64,000 bases of DNA from Nitrospirota bacterium. GTDB lineage: Bacteria > Nitrospirota > Nitrospiria > Nitrospirales > Nitrospiraceae. The notes beneath the pieces were generated by a model. It ran no database searches. It was not told the DNA's origin and worked only from the letters and a program-made list of their open reading frames with translations. Position numbers and translations under genes: made by a program. Location of the stretch: assembly GCA_018971525.1 (NCBI GenBank), contig JAGXAR010000002.1, positions 55,143-119,142 of the forward strand, given 5' to 3'. Shown piece by piece: positions 53,027-62,832 of this stretch (within the stretch, counting starts at the first letter, position 1; each line of letters starts with the position of its first letter).

Positions 53027-54283
53027 TCACGGGTAGAGTCCACGATGGAGATGAGCTTGGGCGACTTTATCAATCCCGCTGATCAGGGCGGCCATACGCA
53101 TGGAAGTGTTTCTCGAGACGGAAAACTGCAATGTCCGATGGAAGGCGGAGCTTAGAATATCTTGTAGGCGCTCCTGAATGTCAGTAGCTTTCCAGAAAAA
53201 GCGCTGTACGTCCTGCACCCACTCGAAGTAGGACACGATCACACCGCCGGAGTTGGCCAGGATGTCTGGAATGATAAAGACCCCCTGGTCCTCCAGAATG
53301 CGATCGGCCTCCAGGGTTGTCGGACCGTTCGCTCCCTCGGCGAGAATCCGGCAGCGTAGTTTCGCGGCATTGTGTTCGGTGATCTGCTCAGATAGCGCGG
53401 CGGGGACCAGCACGGTGCAGGTGAGTTGCAGCAATTCGTCGTTGGAGAGCCAGTCTCCCAGCTTGGTGTCACGGAGGGATTGGCTCCTGGTCTTGTAGCG
53501 CGTGAGGAGCTCCGGGATGTCCAGACCGCTCGAATTGTGGATGCCTCCGTTCACGTCGCTCACTGCGATGACGCGTGCGCCACACTCCTGCATGATGCGA
53601 GCGGTATGAGCCCCGACGTTGCCGAACCCCTGAATGGCCACCGTTGTGTTCCGAATGTCGAGTTTGAGGTGACGAAGCGCTTCCATGGTGACATAGACCA
53701 CTCCGCGGCCGGTGGCCTCCTCACGCCCTAGGCTTCCTCCAATCGATAAGGGCTTGCCTGTGACGACGCCTGGCACCGAATACCCTACTTGCTGACTGTA
53801 TGTGTCCATGATCCAAGCCATCACCTGAGCGTCTGTGCCGACATCTGGGGCTGGCACGTCCTTTTCTGGCCCGATCAGCGGGAAGATCTCCGCTGCATAA
53901 CGCCGTGTCAATCGTTGTAATTCTGGTCGCGACAACTGTTTCGGGGCGATCGCCACGCCACCCTTGGCTCCGCCATAGGGCAGGTCGGCTAAGGCGCATT
54001 TCCAGGTCATCCACATGGCAAGTGCCGCAACTTCCCCAAGATTCACGTCCGGATGGTAGCGAATGCCGCCCTTTGTCGGGCCGCGGGAAGAATCGTGCTG
54101 CACACGATAGCCGGTATAGACCTCGACCCGGCCGTCATCCATTCGAATAGGCAAGCTGACAATCAGCGACCGCTGTGGAAGTTTCAGCCTCTCGCGCAAA
54201 TTGTGATCAAGCTCCATGGCCTCGGCTGCTTGATCAAACTGTGCAACAGCCAGTCGGAAAGTGGGTGTGTCGAGTTCGTGCAT
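53027..54283 (-). CDS. gdhA: glutamate dehydrogenase (Glu/Leu/Phe/Val family)
   Basis: A 418-residue NAD(P)-dependent amino-acid dehydrogenase, likely interconverting glutamate with 2-oxoglutarate and ammonia. SLPIRMDDGRVEVYTGYRVQH and the catalytic Lys region KCALADLPYGGAKGGVAI near 110 are typical. PAPDVGTDAQVMAWIMDTYS near 150, the Rossmann GFGNVGAHTARIMQECGARVIAVSDVNGG near 215 and LAEGANGPTT near 320 follow. It is next to lipB on the same strand. Confidence 0.94.
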   Translation of the reverse strand: MHELDTPTFRLAVAQFDQAAEAMELDHNLRERLKLPQRSLIVSLPIRMDDGRVEVYTGYRVQHDSSRGPTKGGIRYHPDVNLGEVAALAMWMTWKCALADLPYGGAKGGVAIAPKQLSRPELQRLTRRYAAEIFPLIGPEKDVPAPDVGTDAQVMAWIMDTYSQQVGYSVPGVVTGKPLSIGGSLGREEATGRGVVYVTMEALRHLKLDIRNTTVAIQGFGNVGAHTARIMQECGARVIAVSDVNGGIHNSSGLDIPELLTRYKTRSQSLRDTKLGDWLSNDELLQLTCTVLVPAALSEQITEHNAAKLRCRILAEGANGPTTLEADRILEDQGVFIIPDILANSGGVIVSYFEWVQDVQRFFWKATDIQERLQDILSSAFHRTLQFSVSRNTSMRMAALISGIDKVAQAHLHRGLYP

Positions 54284-54298
54284 TGGGTGTTCCTTTGG

Positions 54299-55108
54299 TC
54301 AGGATTGCAGCGGGGACGTTGATGTAGGGTGGTGATCATGGTACTCCTGCCTCATGATGTCGGGCGGGAGACTCATCCATTGAATGTTGAATGTTCTCGC
54401 AAATTCCTGCGCTACCTGTTGCGCGATGACCGAAGAGGACACGGCGGACTGCCGGATCTCTGCCATGGATGTGATGTAACACTGCGCCAGACCGCAAGGC
54501 ATGATATGGGAAAAAGGGGATAGATCCAGATCGACGTTGAGCGCAAATCCGTGAATCGTGACCCCATGATCGATCCGGACTCCGATCGCGGCAATTTTCG
54601 CATCAGCATGATTCCAGCGCACCCAGACGCCAGGTTTTTTTTCGAGGCGATAGCCTTCAATCCCCCATCGAGAGAGTGTATGGATCAAGACCTCCTCCAA
54701 CTTCCGTACATACTGTTTCGGTCCTGAACAATAACGTGACAGCTTGAGGATGGGATAACCCACGACCTGTCCAGGTCCATGGTAGGTAATCGAGCCGCCG
54801 CGATCTACGGACTGGAGGGTGGCGCCTGCCCGGCAGAGGACCTCTTCCCCGCAGTCCCAATGCGTTGACCGGGTACTACGGCCCAGGGTATAGACCGGCA
54901 AGTGCTCAAGGAGCAACAACATATCCCTTTGCCTCTCCGCAATCCGTTCTTCCTGTAGCTGCTTCTGAAGTGTCCACGCCTCGGCATAGGGGATCGGTTC
55001 GGAAAACCGGACGAGCGTTCCCTCTTGTGGGCTAGGCGTCGGGAGAGGCTCAGGTCTTTGTCCTGGGGAATAATCGTGACCCGGGTATGACCCATCGGCG
55101 TGACTCAT
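54299..55108 (-). CDS. lipB: octanoyltransferase LipB
   Basis: A 269-residue enzyme moving octanoate from acyl-ACP to lipoyl domains. LLLLEHLPVYTLGRS near 65, RGGSITYHGPGQVVGYPI near 105, the catalytic Lys in DAKIAAIGVRI near 175 and the catalytic Cys in HIMPCGLAQ near 207 are all visible. An N-terminal Pro-rich extension of about 30 residues precedes the usual fold. lipA is not adjacent. The gene overlaps the upstream protease gene by four bases. Confidence 0.94.
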   Translation of the reverse strand: MSHADGSYPGHDYSPGQRPEPLPTPSPQEGTLVRFSEPIPYAEAWTLQKQLQEERIAERQRDMLLLLEHLPVYTLGRSTRSTHWDCGEEVLCRAGATLQSVDRGGSITYHGPGQVVGYPILKLSRYCSGPKQYVRKLEEVLIHTLSRWGIEGYRLEKKPGVWVRWNHADAKIAAIGVRIDHGVTIHGFALNVDLDLSPFSHIMPCGLAQCYITSMAEIRQSAVSSSVIAQQVAQEFARTFNIQWMSLPPDIMRQEYHDHHPTSTSPLQS

Positions 55109-56175
55109 GGGACAGCCTTCTGTAGCGAGGGTTTCTGAAACGAGATCGTCGACTGGGCGTTCTTTCTCTGAATGGTCAATTGCAGGGTCGGCTGGTCACC
55201 GGACCGTCGAAGGGAGTGCCAAAAATCTCCGAGATTATAAATCTGCTGTTGGCCCACGGCGGTAATGATGTCTCCATTCTGAAGGCCTCCGACGGCGGCC
55301 GGCCCTGCCGGCTCGACATTGAGAGCCAGTACACCGCGGTCGCCTTCCAGACCGAAACTGGCCATGATGCTCGCGGTGATGGTGACAGGCGTGAATCCGA
55401 GATCGGGACGAAGGACCGATCCGCGGACGATCATCGATTGAATATGGGGGTATATGGCCTCCATCGAAATCGCATAGCTAATGGCTTGAGCGGAGGGGGC
55501 GATGGCAACGTTGATGCCGATCACATGACCCGATAGATCGACGAGCGGACCTCCGCTATTGCCCGGGTTGATGGCGGCATCGGTTTGGATCAGGTCATAG
55601 AGTGTTTCTGCGTCCGGGGTGAGCACCGAGCGATCTACCGCGCTGACAACACCCACCGTGACGGTCGAGCCTCCCTTGAGCGCGAGTGGGTTGCCGATTG
55701 CGACGACCGACTCGCCAATCTCAAGCACGGGAGCAGGACTCAGCGTGGCGGGAACTAAGTCCGTCGCCGTGATCTTGACGAGAGCCAGGTCGAGCAGGAA
55801 GTCACGGGCGACGACACGGCCTGGGGTGAGTCGACCGGTTGAGAGCCCCACCACTAGGCTCTTGATTCCCGCTACCAGGTGATTGTTCGTCAGGATGTAT
55901 CCGCTCTCGTCGATAATGACGCCGGACCCGGATCCCGATTGGGCTTGCGTGGGGGTTGCCGGCACGCCGCGTGTGAGAATGGTGACGACCGAGGGACGTA
56001 CTTTCGCCACGACCGCTGGAACCGACAAGGATTTTTCGTGGGAGGGGACCGATCCAATCACTTGTTCAGCGTCAACGATGGTCGCATCCAGTGCCAAGGT
56101 AATGACGAGAAGGAATGGAATGGTGAAGAACTGAAAGTGGAGGGAGCTCGTCTCTGTTGTGCGCACACTCCTCAT
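55105..56175 (-). CDS. HtrA/DegP-like serine protease
   Basis: A 356-residue envelope protease. The signal peptide is LLVITLALDATIVDA near 20-35. The trypsin fold carries the catalytic triad: His in LTNNHLVAG near 95, Asp in DLALVKI near 133 and Ser in NPGNSGGPLVDL near 205. One PDZ domain follows (PAGPAAVGGLQNGDIITAV near 295), so it is DegS-like with a single PDZ. The start at 56175 has GAGGCCCC upstream; the open frame reaches further up. It overlaps lipB by four bases. Confidence 0.93.
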   Translation of the reverse strand: MRSVRTTETSSLHFQFFTIPFLLVITLALDATIVDAEQVIGSVPSHEKSLSVPAVVAKVRPSVVTILTRGVPATPTQAQSGSGSGVIIDESGYILTNNHLVAGIKSLVVGLSTGRLTPGRVVARDFLLDLALVKITATDLVPATLSPAPVLEIGESVVAIGNPLALKGGSTVTVGVVSAVDRSVLTPDAETLYDLIQTDAAINPGNSGGPLVDLSGHVIGINVAIAPSAQAISYAISMEAIYPHIQSMIVRGSVLRPDLGFTPVTITASIMASFGLEGDRGVLALNVEPAGPAAVGGLQNGDIITAVGQQQIYNLGDFWHSLRRSGDQPTLQLTIQRKNAQSTISFQKPSLQKAVP

Positions 56176-56244
56176 GGGGCCTCGTCTACTCGAGTGGGCC
56201 TCATTGTCGCACAAGTGCTCTCAGGGTGAAAGTCGTAGGATACA

Positions 56245-56273
56245 AAAGGGGCGAGGATCCTCCTCGCCCCTTT
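56245..56273 (-). terminator. terminator of sigma factor gene
   Basis: AAAGGGGCGAGGA pairs perfectly with TCCTCGCCCCTTT around a three-base centre. It lies 20 bp beyond the sigma gene stop on the minus strand and has A/T runs at both ends, so it may work in both directions. Confidence 0.75.
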
Positions 56274-56293
56274 CTGCTTCCTGCGTCTGCGGC

Positions 56294-57550
56294 TTACTGG
56301 ATGGCGGCAAACATTTCCTTAATCTGGGGAGTCTTCAGTTTCTTGAGCGCTTTCGCTTCTATCTGGCGAATCCGCTCCCTGGTTACCGAGAGGCTCTGCC
56401 CCACCTGTTCCAGCGTGCAGGCCTGATCGTAGCCGATACCGAAGCGCAGCCGGATCACGGTTTGCTCTCGTGGCGTGAGCGTGCCGAGAATGCGTTCAAG
56501 CTGCTGGGACATTTCCGTCCGGTGCACATTGGCATCGGGTGGGACGGCTTGCAGGTCGGGGATCAGTTCCCCGAATTCCGTGCTTCCGTCACCCACCGGC
56601 TTCTCCAGGGCGACCGGCTCTTGAAAGGCCTGCACGGTTTCATGGAGTCGCTCCGGTCTCATCCGGAGCACCTGCGCCACTTCTTCGATTCGAGCCGGCC
56701 GGCCAAGCTGTTGCCCGAGTCGTCTGGTCACGCGGAGGATCCGGTGCGAGGCCTCAGTCTGGTGAACCGGAATACGAATGGTTCGAGATTGATCCGCCAG
56801 TGCACGGGTGATGCCTTGACGAATCCACCAGGTTGCATAGGTGCTGAACTTGAACCCTTTACGGTATTGATAGCGCTCGGCCGCTTTCATCAGCCCGATA
56901 TTTCCTTCTTGCACGAGATCCAGCAGCGTGAGGCCACGGCCCGTGTAATGTTTTGCGATATCCACGACAAGCCGCAGGTTGCAGCGCACCAATTCGTCCT
57001 TTGCCCGTTCGAGCACGATCCGAGCCGAGCGGAGGGTGGTCAGCCCTTCCTTGAGCTGCTTGGTGATGGTCACCGGAAGCTTCTGCTGGCCCGTTCCCTG
57101 ATTGATCATCTCGGTGAGACTCTGTTCAGCTTTATCGAGCGCGGTGGCTGAGAGTCCGCTCAAACCTTTGACCATCCGGAGTGTGTGTTGCGCCTCGAGC
57201 ACAGAATCCAAACGCTTAAGCCGGGGGAAGATTCGTATGGCGTTGCGTAAGGCCTTACGAATGGTGCTCGTTCCGTAATCGATCTTCTTCGCCAGCTCGA
57301 CTTCTTCTTCTCTGGTCAATAGGGCGCGTTCGCCGAAGGAGCGAAAGTAGAGTGACTCCAACATGAACGGGCCGCCGCTCACTGCGGCACGACTCACCGT
57401 TTTCGTCGGCTCCTCAGGTTGTTCCTCTTCGGATGTATCTCGGCCGATCACATCCAAAAGGTCGCTCGCCTCCGGATCGTCCGCATCAACGTCCTTTGTA
57501 ATCGTCGCAAGCTCTTCCGGCTCAGGGGTTGGAAATAGATTCTCTTTCAT
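56294..57550 (-). CDS. RpoD-like sigma factor (group 2/3)
   Basis: A 418-residue sigma-70 protein. Region 2 has DLVQEGNIGLMKAAERY near 225 and the -10 helix FSTYATWWIRQGITRALADQSRTIRIPVHQ near 255. Region 3 and region 4 follow (LTPREQTVIRLRFGIGYDQACTLEQVGQSLSVTRERIRQIEAKALKKL near 360). The N-terminus is acidic and lacks the canonical region 1.2 DPVRMYLREMG motif of a primary sigma. It is therefore probably an alternative, RpoS-like factor. A GAGGAGGGGCG site fixes the start. It ends in a clear terminator. Confidence 0.88.
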   Translation of the reverse strand: MKENLFPTPEPEELATITKDVDADDPEASDLLDVIGRDTSEEEQPEEPTKTVSRAAVSGGPFMLESLYFRSFGERALLTREEEVELAKKIDYGTSTIRKALRNAIRIFPRLKRLDSVLEAQHTLRMVKGLSGLSATALDKAEQSLTEMINQGTGQQKLPVTITKQLKEGLTTLRSARIVLERAKDELVRCNLRLVVDIAKHYTGRGLTLLDLVQEGNIGLMKAAERYQYRKGFKFSTYATWWIRQGITRALADQSRTIRIPVHQTEASHRILRVTRRLGQQLGRPARIEEVAQVLRMRPERLHETVQAFQEPVALEKPVGDGSTEFGELIPDLQAVPPDANVHRTEMSQQLERILGTLTPREQTVIRLRFGIGYDQACTLEQVGQSLSVTRERIRQIEAKALKKLKTPQIKEMFAAIQ

Positions 57551-57869
57551 GTCGTCGCCCCTCCTCTGACTATTGGACGTTTTGCTCCGCATGGTTGTAA
57601 CCTCAGAAGGCTCTCGTTTGTTTGTTTCACTCTATGAGAGACAGCGATCTGCCAAACGATTCATTCCTGGCTCTGTGCTGCTGGTCCGTTCCGTTGTCTC
57701 TCTACGCAGCAAATCCTGTGCTGGATTGTTCATGAGAACGGCGGATCACAATCCTACGGAAAAGGCAGCACTATTAGAGCGCTTTAATGAGAAGGTCTAA
57801 GAGGGGGTGAGGCAACCTTGCTGCAGGTGTGTAGGTGTGGCTATAGGGCAACGGGCCCAATTGCCACAA
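57551..57869. other. intergenic region upstream of sigma gene
   Basis: About 320 bp between the slipin gene end and the sigma start. Short plus-strand frames have no ribosome site or protein pattern. No RNA was recognised. The sigma promoter must lie here. Confidence 0.4.
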
Positions 57870-58643
57870 CTATTTCTGGATGAGCCCTTTCAGAAAGGGG
57901 GCGATCGTATCGATGGGAATGGGGAAAATCGTGGTGGAATTTTTCTCCGCCGCGATTTCGACGAGCGTCTGGAGATAGCGCAGTTGCAATGCGGCGGGGT
58001 TCCGACTGATCACCTCGGCCGCATCGGCAAGGCGTTGGGAGGCCTCGAATTCGCCTTGAGCGTGAATGACCTTCGCGCGACGTTCGCGCTCCGCTTCCGC
58101 TTGACGCGCGATGGCCCGTTGCATCTCCTGCGGCAGGTCTACATTCTTGACTTCCACGGCGGTGACTTTGACGCCCCACGGCTCCGTCTGTTGATCGATG
58201 ATCCGTTGGAGATCCGCATTGATCTGTTCCCGTTTCGAGAGGAGGTCGTCGAGCTGGCTTTGTCCCAGCACGCTGCGGAGCGTGGTCTGAGACATCATGG
58301 ATGTGGCATACAGGTAGTCTTCTACTTGGATGATCGCTCGTTCCTGGTCCACAACTCTGAAGTAGATAACCGCGTTCACCTTGACGGTGACGTTGTCCTT
58401 CGTAATGACATCCTGGGGCGGTACGTCCATTGCTACGGTACGCAGACTGACGCGGACCAATCGATCGATAAAGGGCACGATGATGACGAGTCCGGGACCG
58501 TTGCCGCCATAGAGGCCTCGCGCAATGCGACCGAGCCGGAAGATCACGGCCCGTTCGTATTCGGGGAGGACATTGAAGGTCAGTTTGATGGCTACGACAA
58601 CAAGGATGGCGACCAGTAAAAGTCCGACAGGACTGAACAGCAT
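57870..58643 (-). CDS. slipin/stomatin SPFH-domain protein
   Basis: A 257-residue membrane protein. The N-terminal helix ([21 protein letters not shown]) anchors an SPFH/band-7 domain ([45 protein letters not shown]). A coiled-coil tail follows ([27 protein letters not shown]). It would oligomerise and organise membrane microdomains. It is encoded directly after nfeD with a 2-bp gap, the conserved slipin-NfeD pair. Confidence 0.93.
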   Translation of the reverse strand: MLFSPVGLLLVAILVVVAIKLTFNVLPEYERAVIFRLGRIARGLYGGNGPGLVIIVPFIDRLVRVSLRTVAMDVPPQDVITKDNVTVKVNAVIYFRVVDQERAIIQVEDYLYATSMMSQTTLRSVLGQSQLDDLLSKREQINADLQRIIDQQTEPWGVKVTAVEVKNVDLPQEMQRAIARQAEAERERRAKVIHAQGEFEASQRLADAAEVISRNPAALQLRYLQTLVEIAAEKNSTTIFPIPIDTIAPFLKGLIQK

Positions 58644-58645
58644 GA

Positions 58646-59980
58646 TTAGGCCTTTCCTTTTTGGAGGACAGGTTTGACGTAGAGTGTGAGTCCTTCCAAT
58701 TTAGTCACTTCGGCCTGATCCCCGGGTTGAAGAGGGTGTTCGCTGACGGCCTCCCACAATTCACCGTGGATCGCGAGCTGCCCCTGCGGGGCTAGCGCCG
58801 TTTTCGCCACACCGATCGCTCCGACCATCCCCTCGCTGCCCGTCATGGGGTGCCGATGCATGGCTCGCACAGCCATCCCGACGATGAACATCGTGCCAAT
58901 CGCGGCGAACGCCACTACTGGCACGATCATGCCCCACGAGAGTTGCAGAAACTCCGCATCCGTTTTGATGAGCATGAGCGAGCCAAGAATCATCGAGGTC
59001 ACGCCGCCGATGGCCAAGAGGCCGTAACTCGTGACAGTGGCTTCCAGAATGAAGAATACGATGCCCAAAACTATTAGCAGAACGCCGGCATAGTTCACCG
59101 GCAACGACTGCAGGGAATAGAAGGCGAGAATGAGGCTAATGGCCCCGACGATTCCCGGCAGGATCGCACCAGGACTGTAGAGCTCAGCCATGATGCCGAT
59201 GGTGCCGATCGTCATGAGCAGGTAGGCGATGTTCGGATCGCTCAGTGCCTTGAGCAATTCGAGCCGAAGACCCATCGGGAATTCATGAACGGCGACGCCT
59301 GCCGTTCGCAACACCGTGGGGCCTGTTTGGAGCGACACTTTGCGGCCGTCCAATTGCTTCAGCAGCATCGGCACATCCTCCACCACGAGATCGATGATCT
59401 TCAGTTTCAAGGCTTCTCGTTCGGTGACAGAGACGCTCTTGCGCACAGCATCTTCCGCCCAGGCCACGTTTCGTCCCCGTTGCTCGGCGAGTGATCTGAT
59501 ATAGGCGACGGAATCGTTCTCGACTTTTTCCTTCATCGTCTTGTCCATCTCGCCACCGCCCATCGCGACCGGATGGGCGGCGCCGATATTCGTCCCCGGT
59601 GTCATGGCGGCAACATGGGCCGCCAACGTGATGAAGACCCCGGCCGAGGCGGCCCGTCCGCCAGAGGGTGACACGTAGACGACCACGGGTACTGTGGCCG
59701 CGGTGATGTCCTTGATGATCAGGCGCATCGAAGTATCCAGGCCGCCCGGCGTATCCAGCTTGATGACCAGGGCGCTGGCTCCCAAGGTTTGGGCTTCAGA
59801 CAGAGCATCGTGCAGATACTCTGCCGCAACGGGGTTGATCACCCCTTCATAGGTCGCGACGACTACGGGCCCCCCTGAAGCGGGTGCTTCTGCGTGACCT
59901 GGAGCCACATAAAGGGTCACCGTTATGGCGGCGATTATGGCGAAGTGGAGGGAGAGATGTTGGAGAACAGGTCCACGCAT
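58646..59980 (-). CDS. NfeD-family membrane serine protease
   Basis: A 444-residue long NfeD. After a signal segment ([18 protein letters not shown]), a ClpP/SppA-like protease domain contains [15 protein letters not shown] near 75 and the Ser in [21 protein letters not shown] near 110. Four membrane helices follow at about 235-385, and a C-terminal OB-like domain ([36 protein letters not shown]). It cleaves the partner slipin in characterised pairs. ATG 59980 with GGAG is preferred over 59992. The gene is divergent from trmI. Confidence 0.9.
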   Translation of the reverse strand: MRGPVLQHLSLHFAIIAAITVTLYVAPGHAEAPASGGPVVVATYEGVINPVAAEYLHDALSEAQTLGASALVIKLDTPGGLDTSMRLIIKDITAATVPVVVYVSPSGGRAASAGVFITLAAHVAAMTPGTNIGAAHPVAMGGGEMDKTMKEKVENDSVAYIRSLAEQRGRNVAWAEDAVRKSVSVTEREALKLKIIDLVVEDVPMLLKQLDGRKVSLQTGPTVLRTAGVAVHEFPMGLRLELLKALSDPNIAYLLMTIGTIGIMAELYSPGAILPGIVGAISLILAFYSLQSLPVNYAGVLLIVLGIVFFILEATVTSYGLLAIGGVTSMILGSLMLIKTDAEFLQLSWGMIVPVVAFAAIGTMFIVGMAVRAMHRHPMTGSEGMVGAIGVAKTALAPQGQLAIHGELWEAVSEHPLQPGDQAEVTKLEGLTLYVKPVLQKGKA

Positions 59981-60221
59981 TTGATGCTCCATGCGCGGGA
60001 AGCAGAACAAGCTGCAACGGGGTGTGCAGGGATCATACGGCCCACTCTATAGGCTGTCAAGGAACGAGCACAGAGGCTATTCGGACAGTGCCTTGGTTCG
60101 GGCATCCGGGGCCTAAGCCTCCTGAGCTCAGTGGATGCGCGCATCGAAAGAGAGTTCATCCAACTTCCAAGAAGATAAATGGTAGAGGTCAAGAAATCCG
60201 TCATCGTGGTTGTTTGTCTTG

Positions 60222-60250
60222 TTGAAAACCCGACGCCGCACTTCTAGAAT
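60222..60250 (+). promoter_or_regulatory. promoter of trmI, possibly leaderless
   Basis: TTGAAA (60222-60227) and TAGAAT (60245-60250) with a 17-bp spacer. The start codon lies only 9 bp after the -10, so the transcript would begin at or next to the ATG. Confidence 0.6.
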
Positions 60251-60258
60251 GAGCCCCG

Positions 60259-61128
60259 ATGTCACATTTTCAATCAGGCGAGCGTATCCATCTGGTCGAC
60301 AAGAAAGGGCGACAGTATGCCCTGACCTTGAAGGCCGGAGATCTCTACCAACTGAGCGGTCACAAAATTGCCCACGACGATCTCATCGGAAAGTCTGATG
60401 GTTCTTTAGTCACGCTCTCCGGCAATAAGACGATGCTGGCGCTCAAGCCTACGTTCGGCGACTATGTGCTGAAGATGCCGCGTGGCGCGCAGGTATTGTA
60501 TCCGAAGGATCTTGCGATCATTCCCATGTGGGCGGATGTCTATCCTGGTGCGCGCGTGTTCGAGGCGGGGACCGGCTCCGGGGCTTTGACAATGGCACTC
60601 TTGCGTGCCGTCGGTCCTCGTGGCTTGGTGGTGACCTACGAAGCCCGTGAGGATTTTGCGCGAACGGCGATGACGAACATCGAACGGTATATGGGCCCGG
60701 TGCCGAATCTCATCCCGCTTCGCCGGAACGCGTATGAAGGGATCAGTCTGCTCGATGATGGTCTGCCCTTCGATCGTCTCGTCCTCGATCTTCCTGAACC
60801 TTGGCAGGTAGTCCATCATGCCGCACAGGTCCTTCGTTCTGGCGGCATGTATTTGAGCTTTGTTCCCACCGTCCCTCAAGTGGTGCAGACAGTTGAGGCC
60901 CTAGAGCGAGCGACGGTCTTTGGTATGGTCGAAACATTTGAAACATTGTTGAGGACCTGGTCGATTCAGGGACGCAGCGTACGGCCGGATCATCGAATGG
61001 TCGCCCATTCGGGTTTCATTACGGTGGCCAGGAAAATTGAATCTGGCTTGTGGCCTACAGTTCAAACTGTTGAGTCCGTCGGTGAGTCCATTGATGCTCA
61101 CGAAGAGCGAGAGGATGACGTGCGATGA
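60259..61128 (+). CDS. trmI: tRNA m1A58 methyltransferase
   Basis: A 289-residue TrmI-type SAM enzyme that methylates A58 in the T loop of tRNAs. The small N-terminal beta domain (GERIHLVDKKGRQYALTLKAGD) is followed by a Rossmann methyltransferase with VFEAGTGSGALTMALLRAVG near 95, VVTYEAREDFARTA near 125 and FDRLVLDLPEPWQVV near 170. No ribosome site is visible before the ATG; see the promoter entry. It overlaps the SDR gene by four bases. Confidence 0.93.
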   Translation: MSHFQSGERIHLVDKKGRQYALTLKAGDLYQLSGHKIAHDDLIGKSDGSLVTLSGNKTMLALKPTFGDYVLKMPRGAQVLYPKDLAIIPMWADVYPGARVFEAGTGSGALTMALLRAVGPRGLVVTYEAREDFARTAMTNIERYMGPVPNLIPLRRNAYEGISLLDDGLPFDRLVLDLPEPWQVVHHAAQVLRSGGMYLSFVPTVPQVVQTVEALERATVFGMVETFETLLRTWSIQGRSVRPDHRMVAHSGFITVARKIESGLWPTVQTVESVGESIDAHEEREDDVR

Positions 61129-61880
61129 ATCGGTTGCAAGGAAAGGTTGCAGTCGTCACGGGAGGCAACGCAGGTATTGGTGAAGCGATTGCGAAAGCCT
61201 TTGCGCGCGAAGGGGCATTGGTCGTGATCACGGGGAGACGGCAAGGGGAACTGGACCGGGTTGTGAGCGAGATTGTGAAGGAGCAGGGCAAGGCCTTCGC
61301 CGTTGTGGGATCGGTCACGGATGAACTCCATGTCCAGGAAACGGTGCGTTTGACTGTGCAGCAGTTCGGGCGGCTCGATATCCTCGTCAACAATGCCGGG
61401 GTAGGGGATTTTGGAAAGCGTTTGCATGAGATCGATGATGCGACCTGGGCGCACGTCCTCGACGTCAATCTGACCGGGGTGTTCCGCATGACGAGAGCCG
61501 CCCTGCCGCAGATGTTGAAGCAGGGGAAGGGAGCGATCGTCAATATCTCTTCCATCGCGAGCCTGGTCGGGGTTCCCACATTGCCGGCCTATGCCGCCTC
61601 CAAGGGGGCGCTCGATGCCTTGACCAGAGCCCTCGCCGTTGACTACGCCAAGGAGGGTATTCGCTGCAATGTGGTGAATCCAGGACTGATCGATACACCA
61701 ATGGCCGCTCCGCTTATGAGCAACCCCGAACAACTGAACCCCATTTTGTCGCACTATCCTATTCGTCGAGCCGGGAAACCAGAAGAGGTGGCCAACATGG
61801 TTCTCTATCTGGTTTCAGATGAGGCAGCCTGGGTCACAGGCGGGACCTTTCCTATCGATGGAGGGATGACAATCTCGTGA
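61125..61880 (+). CDS. SDR-family oxidoreductase
   Basis: A 251-residue short-chain dehydrogenase. The cofactor motif VVTGGNAGIGEAIAKAFA is at the N-terminus, LVNNAGVGDFG near 87, and the catalytic Ser-Tyr-Lys in ISSIAS near 140 and YAASKGALDALTRALAVDYAKEG near 155. It closes with GGTFPIDGGMT. The family includes FabG and sugar or polyol dehydrogenases, and the substrate cannot be told. The gene is translationally coupled to trmI. Confidence 0.92.
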   Translation: MNRLQGKVAVVTGGNAGIGEAIAKAFAREGALVVITGRRQGELDRVVSEIVKEQGKAFAVVGSVTDELHVQETVRLTVQQFGRLDILVNNAGVGDFGKRLHEIDDATWAHVLDVNLTGVFRMTRAALPQMLKQGKGAIVNISSIASLVGVPTLPAYAASKGALDALTRALAVDYAKEGIRCNVVNPGLIDTPMAAPLMSNPEQLNPILSHYPIRRAGKPEEVANMVLYLVSDEAAWVTGGTFPIDGGMTIS

Positions 61881-61977
61881 GCAGGCGTTCCGTACGAATG
61901 GTGAATGTCACATCCGCGGCGATGGGTGCGTGTCAATTGGCCCGAAGACGAAACAGAAGCCGCAACTTCTCAAACTT

Positions 61978-62832
61978 ATGGAAATCAACGCACATACTCA
62001 GTTCTGCGGCGTAATCGGCAATCCGGTCGAGCATTCGCTCTCACCGGCGATTCACAATGCCGCGTTTCAGAAACTCGGGCTGAACTTCGTGTATCTGGCG
62101 TTTCGTGTGGAAGCGATCGGCGACGCGATCAAGGGTCTTCGCGCCCTGGGAAACTTTCGCGGCGCCAGCGTGACCATCCCTCACAAGGTGGCGGCCCTCC
62201 CCTTCCTTGACTCCGTCGAGCCGACCGCACGTCATATCGGCGCGATCAATACCATTGTGGCAGAAGGCGGGATCCTCACAGGGTATAACACCGATGCGAC
62301 CGGCGCCTTGCGCGCGCTTCGTGAGGGTGGTGTTGCATTGAAAGGTAAACGGGTGGTCATGCTCGGGTCCGGAGGCGCTGCTCGCGCGATTGCCTTCGCG
62401 CTCGGGATAGAGGCTGGGATTGATCGCTTGACCATACTAGGAATCGATGACCGGGAACGCACAGCCTTGGTTCGAGATCTTCAGTCGAAGACAGGGATGA
62501 CCGTGCAGGAGTCCCCTCTTGACGAGGGGATATTACGAAAGGTACTGCCGGATGCTCAGGTGCTGATCCATTGCACACCGATGGGCATGTCGCCTAAGGT
62601 GCACGAGACCTCTGTGCCGGCCACGCTGCTCCATGCTGGACTGACGGTTATGGATATCGTCTACAACCCTCGGGAAACCCAGTTGCTGAAGGATGCAAAG
62701 GCGGCAGGTTGTCGTACGATTCCCGGGCTCGAGATGTTCCTTCATCAAGCAGCGGCGCAGTTCGAGCTCTGGACCAATCAAGCTGCTCCAGCCGACGTCA
62801 TGCGCGCCGTCTTGGAATCCCGCTTCTCATGA
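61978..62832 (+). CDS. aroE: shikimate dehydrogenase
   Basis: A 284-residue NADPH enzyme reducing 3-dehydroshikimate. CGVIGNPVEHSLSPAIHNAAF near 10, the catalytic Lys in VTIPHKVAALPF near 65, INTIVAEGGILTGYNTDATG near 90 and the cofactor motif VVMLGSGGAARAIAFAL near 125 are intact. The ATG at 61978 gives a normal length. An upstream GTG at 61930 is in frame but would add an unusual tail. It overlaps aroK by four bases (ATGA). Confidence 0.95.
   Translation: MEINAHTQFCGVIGNPVEHSLSPAIHNAAFQKLGLNFVYLAFRVEAIGDAIKGLRALGNFRGASVTIPHKVAALPFLDSVEPTARHIGAINTIVAEGGILTGYNTDATGALRALREGGVALKGKRVVMLGSGGAARAIAFALGIEAGIDRLTILGIDDRERTALVRDLQSKTGMTVQESPLDEGILRKVLPDAQVLIHCTPMGMSPKVHETSVPATLLHAGLTVMDIVYNPRETQLLKDAKAAGCRTIPGLEMFLHQAAAQFELWTNQAAPADVMRAVLESRFS

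Noticed and set aside
57573..57800. 75-codon plus-strand frame in the sigma upstream region
   Set aside because: No ribosome site, no domain, and it runs into the promoter region of the divergent gene.
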